The notes beneath the pieces are model-generated. The model was not told the DNA's origin, did no database searches, and was given only the letters and a program-made list of their open reading frames with translations. Positions 1 through 6,383 of a stretch of 26,426 nucleotides of DNA are shown one piece after another. The number at the start of each line of letters is the position of its first letter. Positions within the stretch are counted from its first letter, which is position 1. Source of the DNA: Saprospiraceae bacterium (GTDB lineage: Bacteria > Bacteroidota > Bacteroidia > Chitinophagales > Saprospiraceae). The stretch is taken from contig JAHDBO010000002.1 of NCBI GenBank assembly GCA_020630355.1, forward strand, positions 1 through 26,426. Reading direction: 5' to 3'. The translations under genes and the position numbers were made by a program.

Positions 1-49
1 CGCCGGACTGTTAATCCGTAGGTCCAAGGTTCAAGTCCTTGTGGGGGCG
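1..49 (+). tRNA. tRNA-Asn (GTT), 3' part only
   Basis: The window opens inside a tRNA. The anticodon loop CTGTTAA with anticodon GTT (10-12) is flanked by a stem CGGA/TCCG (4-7 with 15-18). The T arm is CAAGG-TTCAAGT-CCTTG (25-41). The acceptor 3' strand TGGGGGC (42-48) is followed by the discriminator base G at 49. CCA is not encoded. The D arm and 5' acceptor strand lie upstream of the window. Confidence 0.93.
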
Positions 50-58
50 CAGGTAATT

Positions 59-93
59 AAAGCCATTTTCAGGAAACTGGAAATGGCTTTTTT
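59..93 (+). terminator. Intrinsic terminator after tRNA-Asn
   Basis: Arms AAGCCATTT and AAATGGCTT close a short loop and run straight into a T tract. It sits 10 bases after the tRNA end, as expected for the tRNA transcription unit. Confidence 0.85.
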
Positions 94-414
94 AGTTTTA
101 AATATCGGACGTTTTTAAACCTCCGACGGGTAAGCCACCACCGAATTAATCAGACCATCAAGCATTAGCATCAAACATCTCCATATAAATCCCGTTTTAA
201 TGATATTATAAAAACAAGGGATTAGAAAATAAATAAGCTAGGCAAAATAATAGACATTATTCGATTTTGGCAAAAACAGTAGGCTATAAAAAAATGATTT
301 TCAATCTAATATCTAATTTTAGAACAAAATCCAATGTAGTTGTTTTTTCTTAAAATAAAACAACAATTTAACGTCCAGTTCACTTATTTGCTAAGTCCCT
401 ACAAAACCATTAAT
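94..414. other. Non-coding stretch between tRNA terminator and small membrane gene
   Basis: AT-rich, with no convincing open frame on either strand. The only recognisable structure is the repeat copy at 261-332 (listed separately). The first part (94-217) shows nothing I can name. No clear TAnnTTTG promoter octamer was found upstream of the gene at 415. Confidence 0.6.
261..332 (+). repeat. Dispersed repeat, copy 1 (pairs with 4590-4674)
   Basis: About 72 bases nearly identical to 4590-4674. Shared blocks include CGATTTTGGCAA, TAGGCTATAAAA, AATGATTTTCAATCTAAT and TTTTAGAACAAAATC. This copy lacks about 15 bases that in copy 2 complete an 8+1+8 palindrome. Weaker similarity extends upstream from GGGATTAGAAA near 218. 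Both copies lie on the plus strand, 25-85 bases before a gene for an exported or membrane protein. They could be a shared regulatory leader or small mobile elements. Confidence 0.75.
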
Positions 415-609
415 ATGAAAAAAGGATTAGCATTTGTATTGGCAGTACTGGGAGCAGTGGCATTGATTTTTGGTGTCTATACTCTTTTCTCAGGAGGAGC
501 TACTGGTTCTCAAGGATGGATAGCGACCATATTAGGGGGTGTCTTTTTCACATCTGGAATCGGATTGATGAAGACAACAAAAGGACAATCAGCAGAGAAC
601 AACTCGTAG
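415..609 (+). CDS. Small two-helix membrane protein
   Basis: 64-residue protein starting MKKGLAF. I chose the ATG at 415 because the upstream in-frame extension is polar and not signal-like, whereas MKKG leads directly into a hydrophobic segment. There are two predicted membrane helices (about residues 4-26 and 33-52) joined by a Gly/Ser-rich turn (SGGATGSQG), and a short polar C-terminus. The layout resembles small membrane DUF proteins of about 60 residues (DUF3185-like), but I cannot assign a family firmly and no function is known. It is transcribed alone: the repeat at 261-332 lies upstream and a long-stem terminator at 641-714 downstream. Confidence 0.7.
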   Translation: MKKGLAFVLAVLGAVALIFGVYTLFSGGATGSQGWIATILGGVFFTSGIGLMKTTKGQSAENNS

Positions 610-640
610 TATCTGGTCAATTTTATTCCATCTCAATTTC

Positions 641-714
641 ACCAGAGATTCTATCTATTGTTGACTAGGAAATATTCAAAAAACACTAATAGAAAAATCT
701 CTGGTCGTTTTTTT
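641..714 (+). terminator. Long-stem terminator after the 415-609 gene
   Basis: ACCAGAGATT (641-650) pairs perfectly with AATCTCTGGT (696-705). An inner TCTATT/AATAGA helix lies inside. A T run follows at 708-714. The loop is longer than usual (about 25-30 bases after the inner helix), so efficiency is uncertain. Confidence 0.6.
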
Positions 715-765
715 CAAAGCAACAGGATTACCCTAAGGATTCACTTAAGTACCAAAAAAAACCTG

Positions 766-1380
766 TTAGCCTTCCACCAGTTCTCTTCCTGCTTGAGTAA
801 AAGATTCCAAATCCGACAAAATTATTTTGGCTTGGGTAGCGATGTTGTTTAAATCTGCTACATTTTGCTCGATTTTTTGGCGGATGCTCGAAGCCACGAG
901 TACCATGTGAAAGTCATTGCCCTGCTTCATTACATCTTCAATTTTAGCCACACTAGCAGCTGCTTTATCATAGCTCACTTGCCACTTAGAACGCAGTTCT
1001 CTATTCTTTTGCAATTCTTCCTTACGCAAACTTTCATTGTTGATATTATTGCTCAATTCATCCAATTGTCCGAAGTAATCCTCCGAGCGTTTTCCAACAT
1101 CCTCAAAATCTTTCCTCATTTTATCATAACTACTCGTGATGCGACGCCACTCCTTTTCCCAATCCTTGGCGATTTCAGGCATATCGGGGTCTTCTGCCGT
1201 CAGGGAACCCTCCGCTTCCTCGATGCCAGCCACCATTTTTGAAGACAGTTTCTGGCGGTTATCTTCAAAATCCTCAATAGCAGACTTCAATCGGTCGCCC
1301 GTCTTGAGCGCCTTGTTGGTGACACGGCTACCACAGCTTACAAACAGGGATACGGCTATTAACAATGTGAAATATTTCAT
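766..1380 (-). CDS. Coiled-coil lipoprotein, DUF2959-like
   Basis: 204 residues. The N-terminus MKYFTLLIAVSLFVSCG is a lipoprotein signal with the lipidated Cys at residue 16. The rest is almost entirely charged alpha-helix with heptad-like spacing, rich in E/K/D and without membrane segments, so a periplasmic coiled-coil protein anchored to a membrane is likely. The general layout (helical N-terminal half, an acidic linker near residues 57-70, then a helix of the type LRKEELQKNRELRSKW) reminds me of DUF2959 lipoproteins, but this is a by-eye similarity only. The gene is convergent with 415-609 and stands alone. A -7-like octamer TATTTTTG on the minus strand lies at 1458-1465, near the upstream terminator. 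Function unknown. Confidence 0.75.
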   Translation of the reverse strand: MKYFTLLIAVSLFVSCGSRVTNKALKTGDRLKSAIEDFEDNRQKLSSKMVAGIEEAEGSLTAEDPDMPEIAKDWEKEWRRITSSYDKMRKDFEDVGKRSEDYFGQLDELSNNINNESLRKEELQKNRELRSKWQVSYDKAAASVAKIEDVMKQGNDFHMVLVASSIRQKIEQNVADLNNIATQAKIILSDLESFTQAGRELVEG

Positions 1381-1466
1381 CTTTTAGTCATTAATAATGA
1401 AGTAGTGTGCCAATGACATCACTTTGTAAAATAATGGGCAGTGTAGGACTGAAGGTTCAAAAATAT

Positions 1467-1505
1467 AAAAAACCCATGAGGCTCTCCTTGTCTCAAGGGT
1501 TTTTT
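1467..1505 (-). terminator. Terminator downstream of 1527-2186
   Basis: Imperfect inverted repeat AAAAAACCCATGAG (1467-1480) and CTCAAGGGTTTTTT (1492-1505), 13 of 14 positions paired. A and T runs at both ends make it potentially bidirectional. It lies just past the stop codon of the minus-strand gene ending at 1527. Confidence 0.75.
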
Positions 1506-1526
1506 ATATCGGGTATGAATAAACTT

Positions 1527-2186
1527 TTAGTCAATGATTGATTTTTTGTTGGGGTTTTCTTTTTGAAAACGGGTTTTGGTTGGGATTTTCCCTTTCGGTA
1601 AAGGCGGCTGGCTTTGACAATCAAAAGCAAGGATTAGATTGTCAAAATGGATAGCATCGCCCAGCTTTTTAGTATTGTTTTTGGATATTTTTTTTAGAAC
1701 AACTCGAATTGTCTTAGCTTTTCCATAGGAGCTCAAGTCAATTTTTTTAGACTGATATTTCCAATGATTCCCCGTATGAGGCTTTCCTATTTTGATTTGT
1801 TTTATTGGCTTTCCTAGAGCATCCATTAGAAGCACAACAAGTACGCCATGACTCTTTGAGGTACTTTTACTATTGCGCATATAAGCTCCTAGATAAGCGT
1901 ATTGAGCAGCAGTCGGAATACTTACGCTTTGATCAATGGAAGCCTTTTCTTGATGTATCGAAAACAATTGTCCTTGCCGATTGACGGAAGCTTGCCCTTG
2001 CCGCTTCCAGCCTGTTAAGGCTTTGTCTGCACTAGGATTGATGAGGTGGTTCTTGCAATTTAATTCATTTGTCAAAATTGCTTTCAGTCGAGTTTGCTTG
2101 AAATTTTGATTGTTGGTCAAAACCTGAGCGTGAATATTTGCCGAAAGGCAAAAAGCAGACAAAAAGGCAAGAAGCAGAATTTTCAT
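1527..2186 (-). CDS. Secreted protein with carbohydrate-binding-like beta-sandwich
   Basis: 219 residues from the ATG at 2186. A longer open frame exists upstream, but MKILLLAFLSAFCLSANIHA is a clean signal peptide, which decides the start. After a linker, a domain begins at about residue 44 with CKNHLINPSADKALTGW, the 'NxxxNPSAE...GW' opening typical of galactose-binding-like or CBM-type jelly rolls. It ends near residue 195 with HFDNLILAFDCQ, so its two Cys residues could form a disulfide. The tail is short, basic and proline-containing (PPLPKGKIPTK). There is no catalytic motif and no T9SS sorting domain. The likely role is glycan or surface binding in the periplasm or outside the cell; the substrate cannot be guessed. 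Divergent from batE across a 203-bp spacer. Confidence 0.7.
   Translation of the reverse strand: MKILLLAFLSAFCLSANIHAQVLTNNQNFKQTRLKAILTNELNCKNHLINPSADKALTGWKRQGQASVNRQGQLFSIHQEKASIDQSVSIPTAAQYAYLGAYMRNSKSTSKSHGVLVVLLMDALGKPIKQIKIGKPHTGNHWKYQSKKIDLSSYGKAKTIRVVLKKISKNNTKKLGDAIHFDNLILAFDCQSQPPLPKGKIPTKTRFQKENPNKKSIID
2135..2151. repeat. 17-base GAAA-loop hairpin, copy 1 (inside a coding region)
   Basis: The 17-mer TATTTGCCGAAAGGCAA folds as TTGCC-GAAA-GGCAA, and an identical 17-mer lies at 7919-7935 in the icmF leader. Here it encodes part of the signal peptide of the 1527-2186 gene on the opposite strand. Confidence 0.55.
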
Positions 2187-2339
2187 AGGCTCAACTTTCA
2201 AAATCCATAACGATGTTATACCTAAGTATTGTGTTTTCAATCTAGGTATTGTACCCCATATCTCTTCCATTTTATAGCAGTATACTCCAAAAATTGGTTG
2301 AACAGTACGCTGAAAGTATGCAGCAACCGATGACAAGAC

Positions 2340-2371
2340 TTGCAAAAATGGCTTTGTAGTTCTTACTTTTG
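2340..2371 (+). promoter_or_regulatory. Bacteroidota-type promoter for batE
   Basis: A -33 element TTG (2340-2342) lies 21 bases before a perfect -7 element TACTTTTG (2364-2371, consensus TAnnTTTG). The start codon follows at 2390, giving a short leader of roughly 12 bases, which is common in this phylum. Confidence 0.65.
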
Positions 2372-2389
2372 CATCAAATCGACGAGGCA

Positions 2390-3142
2390 ATGAAAATCAG
2401 ATTGAGTTGGATTATCTTATTATGCTGTTTGGGGGTGCAAGCGGATACACCACAACGGCAGTTGCAGGAAGCCAATGAAGCCTATCAGCAAAAAAATTAC
2501 ACCTTAGCCATTGACAGATATGAGTCTTTGGTGCAAGAAGGGGTACAATCCAAGGAACTATATTACAACCTAGGAAATGCCTACTACCGAAACCAGCGGC
2601 TAGGTAAAGCCATCCTCTACTATGAGCGTGCCTTGAAATTGGCGCCCAATGACGCCGACATACAGCACAACCTCCAAATTGCCGCCTACGAGCGTAAAGA
2701 CGATTTTGGAGAAATCCCACCCTTTTTTCTTAGCAGAGCATGGGACTGGGCGAGTCAGTTGTTTTCCTCCATGATTTGGAGTGTCTTAACGATTCTATTA
2801 GTTTGGCTCGGGGTTGGAGGGTTCATACGTTGGATGATAGCTCAAGAACGACCACAGCGCAAACAAGGTTTTTTAATCGGGGTATTGGCTTTAACGGGAA
2901 GTCTACTCCCATTTTTTCTAGCCAAAACCGCTGCTCGTTTGGAGTTGAACTCAGGACAGGCCATCATCACTACAGCAACCACAACGATACACACCAACGC
3001 CAACAAAAGTAGCGCTGTCTTGTATCGATTGCACGAAGGCACCAAGGTCAAGTTATTGGACAATATCGGCGACTGGGACAAAGTCCGTTTGAGCAATGGA
3101 GAACAAGGGTGGGTGCCGACCGAAGCATTAGAGCAGATATGA
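2390..3142 (+). CDS. batE: BatE-like TPR and SH3 membrane protein
   Basis: 250 residues starting MKIRLSWI with a signal-like N-terminus (residues 1-19). TPR motifs cover about 22-95, including the hallmark ELYYNLGNAYYRNQRLGKAI and LYYERALKLAPNDADIQHNL. Two membrane helices follow (about 130-148 and 160-178), then a C-terminal bacterial SH3 domain (about 190-250) with LHEGTKVKLLD and GEQGWVP. This is the exact architecture of BatE from the Bacteroides aerotolerance (batABCDE) operon. BatE is thought to act at the cell envelope with the von Willebrand-type BatA/B proteins and BatD; its precise activity is unknown. Here it stands alone: no batA-D neighbours are in the window. The promoter just upstream supports the chosen start. 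A superoxide dismutase follows 132 bases downstream, possibly a loose oxidative-stress grouping. Confidence 0.85.
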   Translation: MKIRLSWIILLCCLGVQADTPQRQLQEANEAYQQKNYTLAIDRYESLVQEGVQSKELYYNLGNAYYRNQRLGKAILYYERALKLAPNDADIQHNLQIAAYERKDDFGEIPPFFLSRAWDWASQLFSSMIWSVLTILLVWLGVGGFIRWMIAQERPQRKQGFLIGVLALTGSLLPFFLAKTAARLELNSGQAIITTATTTIHTNANKSSAVLYRLHEGTKVKLLDNIGDWDKVRLSNGEQGWVPTEALEQI

Positions 3143-3274
3143 GATCGTGACCGATAAAAACCAACAGATCATCTACAAAAACAGCCTGCTTTTCACTTGC
3201 TTTCAAACTAAATTTACAAGGATTTGTTATAATTGCGGAGTTCATAATCACTTCAATCGAAAAATTAAATCAAT

Positions 3275-3907
3275 ATGGCTTTTAAATTACCCGATTTACC
3301 CTATGCTTACGATGCGTTAGAACCACATTTGGACGCAAGAACGATGGAAATCCACCATGGCAAGCACCACAGTGGATATACAAACAAATTGAATGCTGCT
3401 ATCGAAGGAACAGACCTCGAAGGCAAGTCTATCGAAGAGATATTAAAAAATATTTCCGACCACTCTGCCGCAGTACGCAACAATGGCGGTGGCTATTATA
3501 ACCACAGCTTGTTCTGGTCTATCATGTCTCCAAATGGAGGAGGTGAACCCTCTGGCAGGACGAACATAGCTAAGGCTATTGACCGGGATTTCGGCTCGTT
3601 CGAGGCATTCAAAGATGCTTTCGCTAAGGCAGCAGCCACTCGTTTCGGCTCTGGTTGGGCTTGGTTATGTGTAGATGCGGATGACAAATTATTTGTCACC
3701 TCCTCCCCTAATCAAGACAACCCAATGATGGATGTCTACGCTACCCAAGGCACTCCTATCCTAGGCCTGGATGTATGGGAGCATGCGTACTACTTGAATT
3801 ATCAGAATAGAAGACCAGACTATATCCAAGCTTTCTTCAACGTGATTGATTGGAATGCGGTCTCTAAGCGTTACAATGACGCCAACCCTGGCGCATCTGA
3901 TTTGTAA
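3275..3907 (+). CDS. sodA: Superoxide dismutase, Mn-type (Mn/Fe family)
   Basis: 210 residues, full length for the family, dismutating superoxide to oxygen and hydrogen peroxide in the cytoplasm (no signal peptide). The four metal ligands are in place: H27 (MEIHHGKHH), H77 (YYNHSLFW), D166 and H170 (DVWEHAYYLNYQNRRPDY). The outer-sphere Gln is Q147 in the SSPNQD motif, the position used by Mn-type rather than Fe-type enzymes, and NHSLFW also fits the Mn type. A cambialistic enzyme cannot be excluded. The start MAFKLPDLPYAYDALEP is standard. A weak -7-like TATAATTG lies at 3228-3235. A hairpin terminator follows at 3933-3967. The gene appears monocistronic. Confidence 0.96.
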   Translation: MAFKLPDLPYAYDALEPHLDARTMEIHHGKHHSGYTNKLNAAIEGTDLEGKSIEEILKNISDHSAAVRNNGGGYYNHSLFWSIMSPNGGGEPSGRTNIAKAIDRDFGSFEAFKDAFAKAAATRFGSGWAWLCVDADDKLFVTSSPNQDNPMMDVYATQGTPILGLDVWEHAYYLNYQNRRPDYIQAFFNVIDWNAVSKRYNDANPGASDL

Positions 3908-3932
3908 CCATCGGTTCTGCTATAAAAATACA

Positions 3933-3967
3933 TGGAGAGAGTGGCTATTGAGCTGCTCTCTTTTTTT
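3933..3967 (+). terminator. Intrinsic terminator of sodA
   Basis: GGAGAGAGTGGC pairs imperfectly with GCTGCTCTCT and is followed by a run of T (3960-3967). The hairpin overlaps the last codons and stop (3945-3947) of the converging minus-strand gene, so it lies partly inside coding DNA. Confidence 0.75.
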
Positions 3968-4478
3968 GTTGTATCAAATTTTTGAGTTGGGTCAGCTCCG
4001 CAGCTTCTATGTCTATTTTTGCTTTCGCAAAAACAGGGAGCAAATCCTTTAGCGTCCGATGATTTTCATAAAAGGCAGCACTCTTTATCGTGTCAAAAAA
4101 CGAAATCTCCCCTTGATAGTTTGTATTCAAAAACACTTGATTAAAAATTGCCTTGGAGTAATCTTTTTCTGGAATTTCTTTTTCCAAATCTTCTTCTGTG
4201 GCATTATAAAACACATTTGAAACAGAATCTATCAAAGCAATATTCCTCTCCTTATGTCCAATAATGGCTAGCGCAGCGGCTCGAAGTGTCGAATCGCCCA
4301 AGGCGGCTTGATATATTTGATTGCGCTCCGCTCCTACTTCTCTTGGCAAAAAATAATCAGTTGTTTGCTCTACCAATTCACCTGTGAGTGCCTGAGTGCT
4401 CCAAGCTACAAGCCATACGATTAAAGTACCTCCCAAGATAGCCACCAATAAAAGACCTATTTTTTCTTTATTTATCAT
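3945..4478 (-). CDS. Membrane-anchored protein of unknown function
   Basis: 177 residues. One N-terminal membrane helix (about residues 7-27, IGLLLVAILGGTLIVWLVAW) is followed by a soluble, mostly helical, acidic region and a basic tail (QQKKRAAQ). There is no lipobox and no cleavage site that convinces me, so an uncleaved anchor with the bulk outside the cytoplasm is likely. No conserved motif is recognisable and I cannot name a family. Its stop codon lies within the sodA terminator hairpin, so the two convergent genes share their 3' ends. Upstream (4479-4699) is the intergenic region leading to the mbnP operon on the other strand. Confidence 0.7.
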   Translation of the reverse strand: MINKEKIGLLLVAILGGTLIVWLVAWSTQALTGELVEQTTDYFLPREVGAERNQIYQAALGDSTLRAAALAIIGHKERNIALIDSVSNVFYNATEEDLEKEIPEKDYSKAIFNQVFLNTNYQGEISFFDTIKSAAFYENHRTLKDLLPVFAKAKIDIEAAELTQLKNLIQQKKRAAQ

Positions 4479-4489
4479 AAGGACAACGC

Positions 4490-4524
4490 TTGTTCGGAAT
4501 TTACAGCAGCGAGACTTACATTTG
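4490..4524 (+). promoter_or_regulatory. Candidate promoter for the mbnP-mbnH operon
   Basis: A perfect TAnnTTTG octamer, TACATTTG, is at 4517-4524, with TTG at 4490-4492. The 24-base spacing is slightly longer than usual. If used, the transcript would carry a leader of about 170 bases containing the repeat at 4590-4674. Confidence 0.35.
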
Positions 4525-4589
4525 TATCGTTGTAAAAATAAGCGTTTTTAAATATTCCTATACTGAGGGATTTAGAAATTATTCTATTT

Positions 4590-4674
4590 TCGATTTTGGC
4601 AAGAACAATAGGCTATAAAAGAATGATTTTCAATCTAATACCTAATTACTAAAATCTGATTTTAGAACAAAATC
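4590..4674 (+). repeat. Dispersed repeat, copy 2, upstream of the mbnP operon
   Basis: Matches 261-332 over its whole length. It has an extra block that completes the perfect palindrome CTAAAATC-T-GATTTTAG (4649-4665), overlapped by a second dyad GATTTT-agaac-AAAATC (4658-4674). A related, weaker GATT...AATC dyad follows at 4679-4692. It ends about 25 bases before the mbnP1 start. The stacked GATTTT/AAAATC half-sites look like a regulator-binding array or an RNA hairpin. Confidence 0.75.
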
Positions 4675-4699
4675 TATTGATTCTAGAAAATCTAACATA

Positions 4700-5527
4700 T
4701 TGCGATTCTTATCTTTTTTAATTGGAATAGTTTTGCTGACTGCCTGTGCAAACGATGAAGAAGGCTGCTTGGACGCTAATGCGACCAATTTTGACATCTC
4801 TGCCGACACCGCCTGTGGGAATTGTTGCACCTTTCCCAATTTATCTTTTAGCATCAATCATCGAGTTGTGCTAGCGGATACGACAAAAAACATGCAACTG
4901 GACAGTTTTTACGTCAATAACATCGGTCAGTCCTTTGCTATCGACGATATGAAATTTTTCATTTCCAACATAGCCTTATTGAAAACGGATGGTGCTATTG
5001 TAAATATAAAAGACACCATACAACTTAATACCTGTACCGCAGGAACAGCAAGCCTAGCAATTTTGACTGATGATATTGCCATTATCAAAAGAACCGCTTT
5101 TAATTATACATTGGGTTCGATTAATGCTAGTGGTGATTTTTCAGGTTTCCAATTTGATGTGGGGCTTTCGCCTAATGCCAACGCAGTGGTGGCAGCAGAA
5201 GCCCCTTCTACCCACCCTTTAGGACTCAACACAGACAGCCTATACATTGACAAAGAGAACGGCTATCATTTTCAAAAAATCCGCCTTGCCACCAATGAAG
5301 CAACACCTGATGTACTGACCGATTATTCTATTGCTGGAAATGACAATCGCATCACCCTGTCTTATACCGTTCCTTTTACTTTAATCAAAGGTTTCAATAC
5401 TAGCATCAGTCTTGACATAGATTATTTATCTGTTTTCAAGGATATTGATTTCTCAAGCGATAGCAAGCCGACAATTCAGCAAAAAATTATACAAAATACC
5501 CCATCCGCCATCCAATTAAGCAACTAA
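4700..5527 (+). CDS. MbnP-family lipoprotein, tryptophan-free paralogue
   Basis: 275 residues starting at a TTG codon; the frame is closed by a stop at 4664-4666 and holds no ATG before the signal sequence. The lipoprotein signal RFLSFLIGIVLLTAC lipidates C16. A Cys-rich segment (residues 23-43: C23, C39, C42, C43) with GCLDANATN resembles the GC(T/M)D-xxATNY modules of Bacteroidota surface proteins. The MbnP beta-domain spans about 47-250, with DDMKFFISNIALL, FSGFQFDVGL, the family landmark STHPLGLNTDS (H172) and NGYHFQKIRL. Characterised MbnP binds Cu(I) after MbnH oxidises the first Trp of a WxW motif to kynurenine. Here that stretch reads YIDKENGYHF, Ile and Lys replace the two Trp, and the protein has no Trp anywhere. 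It also lacks the later His seen in the second copy. It is first in the operon, 43 bases before the intact paralogue. It could bind another ligand, act as a partner, or be degenerate. Confidence 0.82.
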   Translation: MRFLSFLIGIVLLTACANDEEGCLDANATNFDISADTACGNCCTFPNLSFSINHRVVLADTTKNMQLDSFYVNNIGQSFAIDDMKFFISNIALLKTDGAIVNIKDTIQLNTCTAGTASLAILTDDIAIIKRTAFNYTLGSINASGDFSGFQFDVGLSPNANAVVAAEAPSTHPLGLNTDSLYIDKENGYHFQKIRLATNEATPDVLTDYSIAGNDNRITLSYTVPFTLIKGFNTSISLDIDYLSVFKDIDFSSDSKPTIQQKIIQNTPSAIQLSN

Positions 5528-5570
5528 TCAATAGTTAGTGCGTTTCAACATAAACAAGAGATAATTACAG

Positions 5571-6380
5571 ATGAAAAAATTGCTTTACTTATTACCTTTG
5601 TCTTTGTTTTTCTTATCCTCTTCTTGTGGGGACGACGAAGGGCCGGTAACGGGTACAACGACCAATCTCAACATTACCTTTAAGGCAGTTTATGATGGCC
5701 AGCCACTCGTATTCGGAGAATCACTTACGTATACAGATGGCACCGCTTTCAATATCAGTAAACTGCAATTCTTCATGTCAAACGCCAACTTAATTAGCCC
5801 AAATGAAGCAGACCCAAACACCCCTTTAGAAACCGAACTTTCTGAAGTGAAACTAGTCGACTTCTCTTCCGCTAATGCAACGGCTGCTGGAGCGACCGAG
5901 GGCGTAACGATTACTTACACACGCATCCCCACAGGCGAATACAATGCATTCAAGTTCGGACTAGGGGTCATTCCTGAATACAATGACGATGTACCAGCGG
6001 ATTATTCTAGTAGCCATCCTTTAGGTGCGCCTTCCAATTATTGGGAAGTTTGGGAGAGTTATATTTTTGTAAAATTAGAAGGTCGTACCGATACCACTGG
6101 AAATGGCGAATTTGACCAATCGCTTCTGTATCACACAGGCACCAATGCTCTGTTTCAAGAAGGCTTGAACTTCTCAAAAGCCATGACACTAGTGGAAGAT
6201 AACGAAGCAAATATGACTATAGAGTTGGATGTAAAGGAAATTTTAGCCCCTACTGGCGGCACACCAATCAATATCATCAATGATGGCTTCAGCCATACCA
6301 ACCCAGAAATAGACGGTCAGGTCGCACTTTCTACGACAGTGATGCAAAATTTCAAAAATGCCTTTACCTTGGTGGATTAG
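5571..6380 (+). CDS. mbnP: MbnP-family copper-binding lipoprotein with Trp pair
   Basis: 269 residues. The lipoprotein signal MKKLLYLLPLSLFFLSSSCG lipidates C19. The MbnP domain covers about 32-268: FNISKLQFFMSNANLI (60-75), YNAFKFGLGV (124-133), SSSHPLG (H149), NYWEVWESYIFVKLEG (W158, W161), LLYHTGT (H188) and NDGFSHTNP (H242). In the family, MbnH converts the first Trp of a conserved WxW to kynurenine and this creates a high-affinity Cu(I) site outside the cytoplasm. Here the two Trp are spaced WxxW, so W158 is the likely target. H149, H188 and H242 are candidate ligands by inference. The gene lies 3 bases before mbnH, which fits a substrate-enzyme pair made together. Likely role: copper handling at the envelope. 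The family assignment is firm; metal and modification are inferred. Confidence 0.88.
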   Translation: MKKLLYLLPLSLFFLSSSCGDDEGPVTGTTTNLNITFKAVYDGQPLVFGESLTYTDGTAFNISKLQFFMSNANLISPNEADPNTPLETELSEVKLVDFSSANATAAGATEGVTITYTRIPTGEYNAFKFGLGVIPEYNDDVPADYSSSHPLGAPSNYWEVWESYIFVKLEGRTDTTGNGEFDQSLLYHTGTNALFQEGLNFSKAMTLVEDNEANMTIELDVKEILAPTGGTPINIINDGFSHTNPEIDGQVALSTTVMQNFKNAFTLVD

Positions 6381-6383
6381 AAT

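Noticed and set aside
658..1387. Several plus-strand open frames over the coiled-coil lipoprotein
   Set aside because: They are opposite-strand shadows; only the minus-strand frame has a lipoprotein signal and coherent composition.
2187..2390. N-terminal extension of the 1527-2186 protein up to 2390
   Set aside because: The extension would bury a clear signal peptide and overlap the batE promoter.
4700..5527. Reading the first MbnP as a frameshifted or truncated pseudogene
   Set aside because: The frame is open over the full family length with a proper lipobox and conserved HPLG and GYHF landmarks; only the Trp and one His positions are lost.
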